A stretch of DNA of 64,000 bases from Roseiarcus sp963717215 (GTDB lineage: Bacteria; Pseudomonadota; Alphaproteobacteria; Rhizobiales; Beijerinckiaceae): NCBI GenBank assembly GCA_963717215.1, contig CAVQVS010000013.1, positions 248,001-312,000 of the forward strand. Direction: 5' to 3'. Under the pieces are notes generated by a model. That model worked only from the letters and a program-made list of their open reading frames with translations, was not told the origin of the DNA and did not search any database. Below, piece after piece: positions 33,246 to 42,934 of the stretch. Made by a program: the position numbers and the translations under genes. Within the stretch, counting starts at the first letter, position 1. Each line of letters begins with the position of its first letter.

Positions 33246-34406
33246 TTACTCGACGCCGAGCGTGCCCTTGAGCGCGGAGAGATCCTCGGCGAGCGCCGTG
33301 ACAGGACCTTTAAGCGCATTGCGGTCCGGGTCTGACAGCTTCTCATAGCTCTGGAAGCCTCCGTCCTTCGTCCTGTATTTGGCGAGGAGGGTGTCGACCT
33401 TGGCGAAATTCTCCCGCAGCCGGGCGCTGAGTTTGGGGTCCTGCTTCACGATCAGGGGGTTGAGGAGGGCGACGATCTTCTGGGCTCCGTCCACATTCGC
33501 CTGGAAGTCCCAAAGATCGGTGCGGCTGTAACGATCCTCCTCGCCGGCGATCTTCTTGGACGCGACTTCCTCAATCAAGTCGGCCGCTCCACCGACAATG
33601 TTCTTCGGAGCGACGGTAAGCCCGTCGATGCGCTTCTGCAGGTCGAGCGTGTCAGCCATCAGCTGGTCCGCGATCGGGGCCAACCCGGCAGTCGACTTGT
33701 CGGTGAACAGACCCTTCTCGAGCCGATGGAAGCCGGTGAATTTGGGATCTTCCGCCTTCTTCTCGAAATCGTCCTCGCGCAAATCCATCGTACCGTCGAG
33801 ATCGTTGAACAGCTCTGCGATCGGCTCGATCCGCTCATAGTGCTGATGGGCGGGCGCGTAGACCTTCTGCGCCTCGGCCAGCTTGCCGGCCTTCACAGCG
33901 TCGGTGAGTTTGCGGGTCTCGGCGACGAGCACGTCCACTTCTGCCTTCACATAGACTTTGTATTCCGCGATCGGACCAACCAGGTCCATCGGCGAGGGCT
34001 TCGGCGGCGCCTCGCTGGTGGCCGCGACTTTCAGAATTCCCTTAGGATTGCTCCTGAGCCCGCAGGTCATCGCATAGTCCCCGGCGTCGAGCGTCGCGGT
34101 CAGAGTTTGTGCGAAGCCCGGAAGGATGTTCTCGCGCTCCTCAACGACCATGACGTCTTTCAGGATCTCCCATTCGACGGCGTGCGTGCTTTCATTCTTG
34201 ATGTTGAATGTGGTCTTGCCGGCGGGGACGTCGACCTTCGCCGGGTCGCATCCCGCATTGGTCAAAGTGATCAGGATTGGCCCGGGCGCGATGGGCGCGG
34301 CGTCTGCTTGCCCGAAAGCCTGACCGCTGATGGTCACCGGAAGGGATAGCAAGGCGGCCCCGCCAAAAAGGGTGAACCTCAACCGGGTTGTTCGCGAGTT
34401 CCTCAT
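33246..34406 (-). CDS. efeO: EfeO, periplasmic iron-binding (cupredoxin plus M75) protein
   Basis: The 386-residue product has a signal peptide (FTLFGGAALLSLPVT ... AFGQA). A cupredoxin-like domain covers about 35-130 (NAGCDPAKVDVPAGK, YAMTCGLRSNP). An imelysin-like M75 domain follows, with HQHYERIEP and GFHRLEKGLF, the HxxE iron-binding motif. It presents iron to the EfeU permease. I chose ATG 34406 (MRNSRTTRL) because the signal peptide begins there. The gap to efeU is 38 bases. Confidence 0.9.
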   Translation of the reverse strand: MRNSRTTRLRFTLFGGAALLSLPVTISGQAFGQADAAPIAPGPILITLTNAGCDPAKVDVPAGKTTFNIKNESTHAVEWEILKDVMVVEERENILPGFAQTLTATLDAGDYAMTCGLRSNPKGILKVAATSEAPPKPSPMDLVGPIAEYKVYVKAEVDVLVAETRKLTDAVKAGKLAEAQKVYAPAHQHYERIEPIAELFNDLDGTMDLREDDFEKKAEDPKFTGFHRLEKGLFTDKSTAGLAPIADQLMADTLDLQKRIDGLTVAPKNIVGGAADLIEEVASKKIAGEEDRYSRTDLWDFQANVDGAQKIVALLNPLIVKQDPKLSARLRENFAKVDTLLAKYRTKDGGFQSYEKLSDPDRNALKGPVTALAEDLSALKGTLGVE

Positions 34407-34444
34407 TTTGTTTCTTCCCCTGCTGGTCTGCAATGGCGAGTGCG

Positions 34445-35290
34445 TTAGGTCTTGGAAAGCTGGGGCGCGGCGCGCGCGACCGGCGCGGGGCGGGCGGGCG
34501 CGAAGAAGAGGATCAAAGCGGGAATGAGGTAGGCGAAATAGACGATCACTTCGCCGACGGTCGGCGCGTCCTGATAGCCAAAGATACCGGCGAGCAGCGT
34601 GCCGATCAGACCATCCTGCGGCATGAACGCGCTGAGGTCGAAGGCCGTGTTCTGCAAGCCGTTCCAGAGCCCGGCTTCATGAAATGCGCGGAGCGAACCG
34701 GCGAGCAGACCGGCGGCGACGAAAATGATGAAGACGCCGGTCCAGCGGAAGAAATGGCGCAGATTGAGCTTCACGCCGAAAGAGTAGATCGCGAAACCAA
34801 CGCCGACGGCCGACCCAAGGCCGAGCGCCGCGCCGATCGGAACCGCCCAGCCGTCGCTCTGCTGGACGATCGCGAGAAGAAAGAACAGGGATTCGAGCCC
34901 CTCGCGGCCGACGGCGAAGAAGACCATCCCGATCAGCGCAAGGCCCTGGCGGTCGCCTGCACGCAAGGCGTTGTCGATCGAGTCATGCAATTGCGCCTTG
35001 ATCGACCGCGCCGCTTTCTTCATCCAGAAGACCATTGAGGTGAGGATCGCCGTCGCGAGAAGCGCGACCAGGCCTTCGAAGAGCTCCTGCTGGCGCTGAG
35101 GGAATTCCTTGTTGGCGCTGACGAGAGCGAAGCCCACGGCGAGGCAGACGGCGACGGCGACGCCGACGCCGACCCACACCACTGGCAGCCATTGCGTGCG
35201 ACCGGATTGCCGAAGATAGCTCGCCACGATGCCAACGATCAGCGCGGCTTCAATTCCTTCGCGCAGCATGATCAAATAGGCGGCGAACAT
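34445..35290 (-). CDS. efeU: EfeU, FTR1-type ferrous-iron permease
   Basis: The 281-residue inner-membrane protein has about seven hydrophobic segments. It carries both REXXE iron-binding motifs: REGIEAAL in the first helix and REGLESLF near residue 135. These are diagnostic for the FTR1/EfeU family, which imports oxidised iron delivered by EfeO. It is the first gene of efeUOB; two palindromes of Irr-box form lie 126-175 bases upstream. Confidence 0.92.
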   Translation of the reverse strand: MFAAYLIMLREGIEAALIVGIVASYLRQSGRTQWLPVVWVGVGVAVAVCLAVGFALVSANKEFPQRQQELFEGLVALLATAILTSMVFWMKKAARSIKAQLHDSIDNALRAGDRQGLALIGMVFFAVGREGLESLFFLLAIVQQSDGWAVPIGAALGLGSAVGVGFAIYSFGVKLNLRHFFRWTGVFIIFVAAGLLAGSLRAFHEAGLWNGLQNTAFDLSAFMPQDGLIGTLLAGIFGYQDAPTVGEVIVYFAYLIPALILFFAPARPAPVARAAPQLSKT

Positions 35291-35415
35291 TGGGAACGCT
35301 TATCGTCGGGAAAACGGGTTCGAGGCCCGCCCACCACAGGCATTGACGCGGATCTCTATCGCGTAACGCCGCGGGTTTGGTGAAGTCAACAAAACCACGC
35401 TTGGACTGTTCAACA

Positions 35416-35430
35416 TTAGAAACGTTCTAA
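35416..35430. promoter_or_regulatory. Irr-type iron control element, site 1
   Basis: TTAGAAACGTTCTAA is a palindrome with 6-bp arms and a 3-bp centre. It matches the ICE/Irr-box form TTnAGAA-N3-TTCTnAA known from Bradyrhizobium. It lies 126 bases before the efeU start, with a second site 18 bases away. Regulation of efeUOB by Irr or a similar Fur-family protein is inferred. Confidence 0.72.
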
Positions 35431-35448
35431 AGCCCGCGCGCTCGCAAG

Positions 35449-35465
35449 TTTAGAATCGTTCTAAA
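35449..35465. promoter_or_regulatory. Irr-type iron control element, site 2
   Basis: TTTAGAATCGTTCTAAA is an exact palindrome; with flanks the arms extend to 9 bp (35447-35467). It is the stronger of two ICE-like boxes. The nearest gene on the other side (35604-36134) points away, so efeU is the likely target. The rest of 35291-35603 shows no gene. Confidence 0.78.
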
Positions 35466-35603
35466 CTGCCTTTGAGATGAAAAGACCTCAGCTTGCCGTT
35501 TGGCGAGCGCAGGGCGTTTGCAAGCGCTCGCGGAGTCCTGGGCGAGCTCCGTTGCAAGCCGGATCTGAGGCGTCAGCGCAACCGTTGTTATTGAGTTGCG
35601 TGA

Positions 35604-36134
35604 TCAGGCGGGAACGTACGTCAACCTGATGACACCCTCGCCCACCCGATCGCTGGCCACGAGGCGCAGCGGCGGCCGGGGGCCGGCGAAGAATGGCTTG
35701 CCGCGACCAAGCACGACGGGGTGGAGGTAGAGTCGATATTCATCGATGAGGCCAAGGTTGGTCAGGCTTTGCGCCAGGTCTGGTCCAGCGACTTCGATCT
35801 CCCCCGCGAGGCGGGACTTCAGCCCCCGTATCACCGCCTCGACATCGTCCCGGACGAGGGTGGCGTTGGGTCCGACGGATTTGAGCGAGCGCGACACAAC
35901 CCATTTTGGTTGGCTCCGCCATGCCGCCGCGAAGTCGCGTTCCGCCGCGTCCCAGTCAGGCTGGTCTTCGTCCCAATAGCGCATCACCTCGTACATGCGG
36001 CGGCCGTACACGCTGGCGGTCAACCCGCGGACCAGCTCAATGAAGTGGCGAAAGAGCCCGGGGTCCGGCAGCATGAGCTGGTGGTCGACATAGCCGTCGA
36101 GCGACTGGTTCAATCCGAAGACGAGCTTCGCCAT
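35604..36134 (-). CDS. RibD C-terminal/dihydrofolate-reductase-like protein
   Basis: The 176-residue product has MAKLVFGLNQSLDGYVD at the start, then ASVYGRRMYEVMRYW, EIEVAGPDLAQSLTNLGLIDEYRLYLHPVVLG and GKPFF. These are typical of the stand-alone RibD-C family, which uses an NADPH-binding DHFR-like fold. Such proteins are often called DHFR family, but the substrate is unknown. I used the Met of MAKLVF; two more codons upstream are possible. Confidence 0.85.
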   Translation of the reverse strand: MAKLVFGLNQSLDGYVDHQLMLPDPGLFRHFIELVRGLTASVYGRRMYEVMRYWDEDQPDWDAAERDFAAAWRSQPKWVVSRSLKSVGPNATLVRDDVEAVIRGLKSRLAGEIEVAGPDLAQSLTNLGLIDEYRLYLHPVVLGRGKPFFAGPRPPLRLVASDRVGEGVIRLTYVPA

Positions 36135-36233
36135 GCCATACAATCCCGTCCGAAAGTTTGCTTTCGCCGACCGATACGGAACTGGGGTGAGCGCAAACTG
36201 CGCGCCTCGCTCCGCGCCACGAAAAGCGCAGCC

Positions 36234-37214
36234 TCAGGGCACGAGCACAGCTGCGCCTTCGAGGCGCCCGGTGCGTAAATCATTGAGCGCTTCGTTGGCC
36301 CTGTCGAGCGGATAGGGCGTGGTCGTCGTTCGCACCTTGGCCTGCGGCGCTACGCCCAAGAATTCGTGACCGTCGGCGCGGGTCAGATTGGCGACCGAGG
36401 CGACGCTGCGCTCCTCCCATAGCAAGCTATAGGGGAACGCGGGGATGTCGCTCATGTGAATGCCGCCGCAGACAACGCGGCCGCCCTTGCGCAACGCGGC
36501 TAGCGCGGCGGGGACGAGCGCGCCAACTGGCGCGAATAGAATTGCGGCGTCGAGGGGTTCGGGTGGCTTGTCGTCCGAGCCGCCGGCCCAGTCGACGCCG
36601 ACCGAGCGGGCGAACGCCTGGCCGGCGTCGTCGCCGGGCCGGGTGAAGGCGAACACACGCCGGCCCTGCCAGCGACAGACCTGGGCAATGATGTGCCCAG
36701 CGGCGCCGAAGCCATAAATGCCAATCGTCCGCCCGTCGCCGGCGATCTTGAGCGAACGCCAGCCGATCAGGCCGGCGCAGAGGAGCGGCGCCGTCGCGAC
36801 CGGGTCGAGATCGTCGGAAAGCGGAAAGACGAAATCCGCCTCCGCGATCGTATGCGTGGCGTAGCCCCCGTCGCGCGTGTAGCCGGTGAACAGCGCCGCA
36901 TCGCACAGGTTTTCACGATCGCTCCGGCAATAGGAGCAAGTCCCGTCGGTGCGGCCGAGCCAGGCGACGCCGACGCGGGCGCCAAGCTTGAGGCCGACCC
37001 CCGCGCCGACCGCGTCGACGCGGCCGACGATCTCATGTCCCGGCACAATGGGCAGCTTCGGGTTCGGCAGTTCGCCATCGACGACGTGAAGGTCTGTGCG
37101 GCAGACACCGCAAGCCTCGACCCGAATGCGAACCTCGCCCGGTCCGGGCGACGGCTCGGGCCGCTCCTCCATCAAGAGCCGTTCGTGCGTCTGATGCAGG
37201 ACCATGGCGCGCAT
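36234..37214 (-). CDS. Zinc-dependent alcohol dehydrogenase family protein
   Basis: The 326-residue MDR enzyme has the catalytic zinc region ACGVCRTDLHVVDG and PGHEIVGRV. A structural-zinc loop CSYCRSDRENLC follows, and then an NAD-binding segment IGIYGFGAAGHIIAQVC. It resembles the AdhP/AdhA group that oxidises short primary alcohols or reduces aldehydes. Substrate cannot be read from sequence. The downstream LapA-like gene on the same strand is upstream in transcription order by 15 bases, so the two may be linked. Confidence 0.88.
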   Translation of the reverse strand: MRAMVLHQTHERLLMEERPEPSPGPGEVRIRVEACGVCRTDLHVVDGELPNPKLPIVPGHEIVGRVDAVGAGVGLKLGARVGVAWLGRTDGTCSYCRSDRENLCDAALFTGYTRDGGYATHTIAEADFVFPLSDDLDPVATAPLLCAGLIGWRSLKIAGDGRTIGIYGFGAAGHIIAQVCRWQGRRVFAFTRPGDDAGQAFARSVGVDWAGGSDDKPPEPLDAAILFAPVGALVPAALAALRKGGRVVCGGIHMSDIPAFPYSLLWEERSVASVANLTRADGHEFLGVAPQAKVRTTTTPYPLDRANEALNDLRTGRLEGAAVLVP

Positions 37215-37229
37215 CAGAATAGCGCCCCT

Positions 37230-37448
37230 TCAGGCGCGCCGGGAGCCGGCGACCGACCGTCGGAGAAGCGCGTAGAGGCTCCCGCCGCTGAGCGCCCCCA
37301 GCACATAGACAACGAAAACGAGCACGGCGAGCGGCAGCGTGACGCTAAGCGCGAGGAAGGAGACGTCGACGCTCTGCGTGTTCTGAAACACGAAGACAAT
37401 CAGTGCGGCGACGAACACGATCACGATCGCCAGATAAAACCAGCGCAC
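37230..37448 (-). CDS. LapA-domain (DUF1049) small membrane protein
   Basis: The 72-residue product has two hydrophobic helices, FYLAIVIVFVAALIVFVF and LPLAVLVFVVYVLGAL, separated by NTQSVDVSFLAL. The FQNTQ-V-VSFL motif identifies the LapA/DUF1049 family, envelope proteins that in E. coli assist lipopolysaccharide assembly. I prefer the GTG at 37448, eight bases after AAGGAG, over the ATG seven codons upstream. It precedes the alcohol dehydrogenase gene by 15 bases. Confidence 0.8.
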   Translation of the reverse strand: MRWFYLAIVIVFVAALIVFVFQNTQSVDVSFLALSVTLPLAVLVFVVYVLGALSGGSLYALLRRSVAGSRRA

Positions 37449-37533
37449 GCGAACATCTCCTTGGCCCACGACACTCGTCGCCGTGTCGGCTCAAATCGGG
37501 CGCCGCTTCATCGAGGCGCCCTGCGTCTCTCCC

Positions 37534-38103
37534 TCAGGCCGCTTGGCGCAAGCCTAAGCCCAGTCCGATCCAGCTCGCGCCCGCGAACACGAGATCGATG
37601 CCGAGAAAGATTCCAAGCACGTAGAGCGAGGAGACCGGCCAATGGATCAGGATGATGATTCCAAGCAGGAGCGTGATCAGCCCCGAGGCGACGACCCAGC
37701 CCCATGGCGTCCCGCCCTTCATGTTGAACCCGAGGAAGACGCGCATGATGCCTGACGCGACCAGCGCCGCGCCAAGAATGAGCGTGAGCCAAACCGCGGT
37801 CAGCAGCGGATTGTCGAAGGCCGTGAAGCCGGCGATGATGTAGAGGACCCCGAGCAGGAGCCAGAAGAGGAAACGTCCCCAGGTCTTGATCTGGAACGAG
37901 TGGATGACCTCGAAAACGCCCGCGACGATCATCATGATGCCGACGACGTAGACCGTCGCCACCGTCGCCATGACGACGCTTCCAAGCGCGATGACGCCGG
38001 CGACGAGGTAGACAACGCCGAGTGCGACGACCCAACCCCATTTGCCCCGCAGCGGCGCGATGCCCGCGCCGGGCCCGAGTCCTAATACCGATGCGTTGGT
38101 CAT
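37534..38103 (-). CDS. HdeD-family membrane protein
   Basis: The 189-residue protein is highly hydrophobic with six predicted helices arranged as three similar pairs. Examples are WGWVVALGVVYLVAGVIALG and FLFWLLLGVLYIIAGFTAF, each ending in a glycine-rich turn. This is the DUF308/HdeD repeat pattern associated with acid-stress membrane proteins. The start is MTNASVLGLG. No partner is evident. Confidence 0.85.
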   Translation of the reverse strand: MTNASVLGLGPGAGIAPLRGKWGWVVALGVVYLVAGVIALGSVVMATVATVYVVGIMMIVAGVFEVIHSFQIKTWGRFLFWLLLGVLYIIAGFTAFDNPLLTAVWLTLILGAALVASGIMRVFLGFNMKGGTPWGWVVASGLITLLLGIIILIHWPVSSLYVLGIFLGIDLVFAGASWIGLGLGLRQAA

Positions 38104-38268
38104 GGCGTCGTCCCCAATTCCTCCCGCGCAATGACAGGAGCTTCCTAGCCCTCTGGCGCGAATCTCAGCGCAATCTATCACAGTCAATCTTCATGAGAAG
38201 CGTCCGTCCAGGCGCTGGCGTGTGGTGAAGCACACCGAATTGGGGAGGACAGAGTTGGGATTGCCCCC

Positions 38269-38529
38269 TCAAGCCTTGGCGCCGGTCCAGTCCCTTAAAC
38301 GGCTCATGAGCAGGAACGAAGCAGCGTCCTTCGAATCGGCCAGATAGTCGTGCGCGGCGCGTGAGAGGCGCTCGACCAACGATTTTTTGTAACCCTTGTC
38401 GCCAGGCTCGAGCGGGATCGTGGTGACGATCACAAGCACGCGCTGCTCGGCGCCGTCGTGCGTTCTCGCGGTCCACACTTTGGAGGCCCTGGCGAGGGGA
38501 TGAGAGAATGCCATTAACAATTGCCCCAT
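38269..38529 (-). CDS. Small conserved-looking protein of unknown function (86 residues)
   Basis: I do not recognise a family. The product, starting MGQLLMAFSHPLARASKVW, has a compact mixed composition, then VLVIVTTIPLEPGDKGY and a helical C-terminus with RAAHDYLADSKDAASFLLM. The pattern looks cytosolic and alpha/beta. A second Met five codons in is an alternative start. It is flanked by membrane-protein genes on the same strand without overlap. Confidence 0.5.
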   Translation of the reverse strand: MGQLLMAFSHPLARASKVWTARTHDGAEQRVLVIVTTIPLEPGDKGYKKSLVERLSRAAHDYLADSKDAASFLLMSRLRDWTGAKA

Positions 38530-38628
38530 GGATGATACCCGGAGGTAAGGGATCAGCGCCCGGGAGGCGCGTCAAGCCCCTAGCATCAAATGCGCGCGCC
38601 GACCTCATTCCGTCGAAAGATCGCCTGC

Positions 38629-38895
38629 CTATCGCCTGGAATCGAGCAGCCGTAGCACAAGCCATACGGGAACGACCACCATCGCCCCGGTCAGCAGGAT
38701 CCGCCCGACCTCGTGGATGTCGCTGAACCCGAGCTCGACGATCTGTCCCACGGTGCGCACGGCTTCGGCCAACAGAGTCGACGGGTCGAAGCCGAACGTC
38801 TCGAGAACGATCCCGACGACAAACGAGACGACGATCAGCCGAAATGAGACCATCGCCGGCGAGCCGCCGAGGAACCGGCCGACGGCGTTGGTCAT
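38629..38895 (-). CDS. DUF6460-like small membrane protein
   Basis: The 88-residue protein has two helices, FRLIVVSFVVGIVLETFGF and ILLTGAMVVVPVWLVLRLL. They are joined by a helical loop with SDIHEVGR, and FLGGSPAMV lies near the N-terminus. This resembles DUF6460 membrane proteins of alphaproteobacteria. Function is unknown. It lies 98 bases downstream of the clpB stop, on the same strand. Confidence 0.65.
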   Translation of the reverse strand: MTNAVGRFLGGSPAMVSFRLIVVSFVVGIVLETFGFDPSTLLAEAVRTVGQIVELGFSDIHEVGRILLTGAMVVVPVWLVLRLLDSRR

Positions 38896-38993
38896 CCCAA
38901 GAGACTCCGACCCTCGGACCGACCCGCCGCCTGCCGGCGACCAGGGCCGCGGGCAGGAAGCTCCAATTTTGGACCGTAGACGGGCCTCATCGA

Positions 38994-41639
<2,646 letters not shown>

Positions 41640-41822
41640 CGTCTACCCCTTCGGCGCAAGGCCCGCGTCCCGAAGCAACGTGAGCCAGCCCATACAACAG
41701 GATTGCCGCGATTTCGCGGCCTGATCGTAATGTAGGAGCCGCTTGGCGCGGGCGGAAGGGCGCAAAAGCGCTTTAACGCCGAACAATGAAAGGCGGCCTT
41801 GACGGATATCAATTCCTGCCCT

Positions 41823-42047
41823 TCAGCGGGACGAGCGCTTCAAAAACTCCTGCAGCCAGTCGGCGTTCATGCCGGCGATCGGCAGCCAAGCCTTGAACAG
41901 AGCTTCCGGAGAAAAGCGCTCGAGTTCGGCCATCATGCGCTTTTCGATCTCCGCCATGGCCGCCTTCTGCATGGGCTCCACGTCCGGCAATCCCATGAAC
42001 TGACGCGCCTCGAGAGGGGTGCAGTCCACATCGACGGTGATCTTCAT
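41823..42047 (-). CDS. DUF6489-like small protein
   Basis: The 74-residue product, MKITVDVDCTPLEARQFMGL, continues with PDVEPMQKAAMAEIEKRMMAEL. It matches the short alphaproteobacterial family DUF6489 in length and in the P-x-E-A-R-x-F-x-G-L-P-D-V pattern. It is acidic, helical and cytosolic, with unknown function. I chose the Met of MKITVDV, with AGGGAG about 11 bases upstream, rather than the Met eight codons earlier. Confidence 0.72.
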   Translation of the reverse strand: MKITVDVDCTPLEARQFMGLPDVEPMQKAAMAEIEKRMMAELERFSPEALFKAWLPIAGMNADWLQEFLKRSSR

Positions 42048-42151
42048 CGGGCGCGGCTCTCCCTTTTCCAAGGCTAAGCGGGATGACTTGGCGCGTCACG
42101 GCGCGTATTGAAGCCCCTTTCGCGCTCTAAGGCCCGGACTATTGCAGGTCT

Positions 42152-42916
42152 TTGCACAGTGAGCCAGTCTTGAGCGGGCCCAAAGCCTTCATTCTCCATT
42201 TGGAGCGCGCGCGTTCGCGCGCGGCCACCGTCCAGTCGCTACGCGCCGGCATGGCCATCGAGAGCGAGGTCCTGGCGGCGATCGACGGGGCGCGCCTCAC
42301 GCCACAGGAGGTCGACCAGGCTTACGCCCGGCGGCGTTTCCGCCCCACCTATCCATTCCCTCTGACGAGGACCGAAGTCGGCGTGTTCCTCAGCCACCGC
42401 CTGGCCTGGCGGCGGATCGTCGATGACGCGCTCGACTTCGCCTTCATCTTCGAGGACGACGCTGAGATCGACCCTGCTGCGTTCGCGGCGCTGGCCGGGT
42501 TCGTGACCCTCGAACGGCAAGTTTGGGACTATGTGCTGCTGCCGGCTCAGCCGATCCGGAACGGGACGCCGGTCGCGAGCCGCGGCGGGTTCACGCTCAT
42601 GCGCCCCGCGGCGCCCCCCTTGCGAGCGATCGCGCAGATCGTCTCGCTTGCAGCGGCCAAGCGGCTCCTCGAGCGCACCTTGCCCTTCGACCGCCCCATC
42701 GACACGACGCTGCAAATGACCTGGGTCACCCGCCAGCCGGTGCTGGTCGCCTCGCCCTCGCCGGTCCGCGACGTGTCGCGCGAGACCGGCGGCAGCACCG
42801 TCCAGCGCAAGTCGATGAGCCTGGTGGAACGCCTCCGCCACGAGGCGATGCGCCCGATCTATCGCGCGCAAGTGCTCGCCCGCTATCGGCGGGATCTGGG
42901 GGAAAGTTCGCGCTAG
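42152..42916 (+). CDS. Glycosyltransferase family 25 protein
   Basis: The 254-residue product has the GT25 pattern. It includes FILHLERARSRAATVQSL and LTRTEVGVFLSHRLAWRRIV, then FAFIFEDDAEI (the DD metal-binding motif). Later it reads PIDTTLQMTW. GT25 enzymes add galactose or glucose to lipooligosaccharide. A basic tail follows. The start is TTG 42152 or TTG 42170; both lack a strong ribosome site. It is convergent with the GGDEF/EAL gene. Confidence 0.85.
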   Translation: MHSEPVLSGPKAFILHLERARSRAATVQSLRAGMAIESEVLAAIDGARLTPQEVDQAYARRRFRPTYPFPLTRTEVGVFLSHRLAWRRIVDDALDFAFIFEDDAEIDPAAFAALAGFVTLERQVWDYVLLPAQPIRNGTPVASRGGFTLMRPAAPPLRAIAQIVSLAAAKRLLERTLPFDRPIDTTLQMTWVTRQPVLVASPSPVRDVSRETGGSTVQRKSMSLVERLRHEAMRPIYRAQVLARYRRDLGESSR

Positions 42917-42934
42917 CGTGAGGGCGCCCGCGGG

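Noticed and set aside
41705..41720. Inverted repeat GCCGCGATTTCGCGGC upstream of clpB
   Set aside because: It could be an operator, but CG-rich short palindromes are common by chance here, and it does not match a known heat-shock element such as CIRCE.
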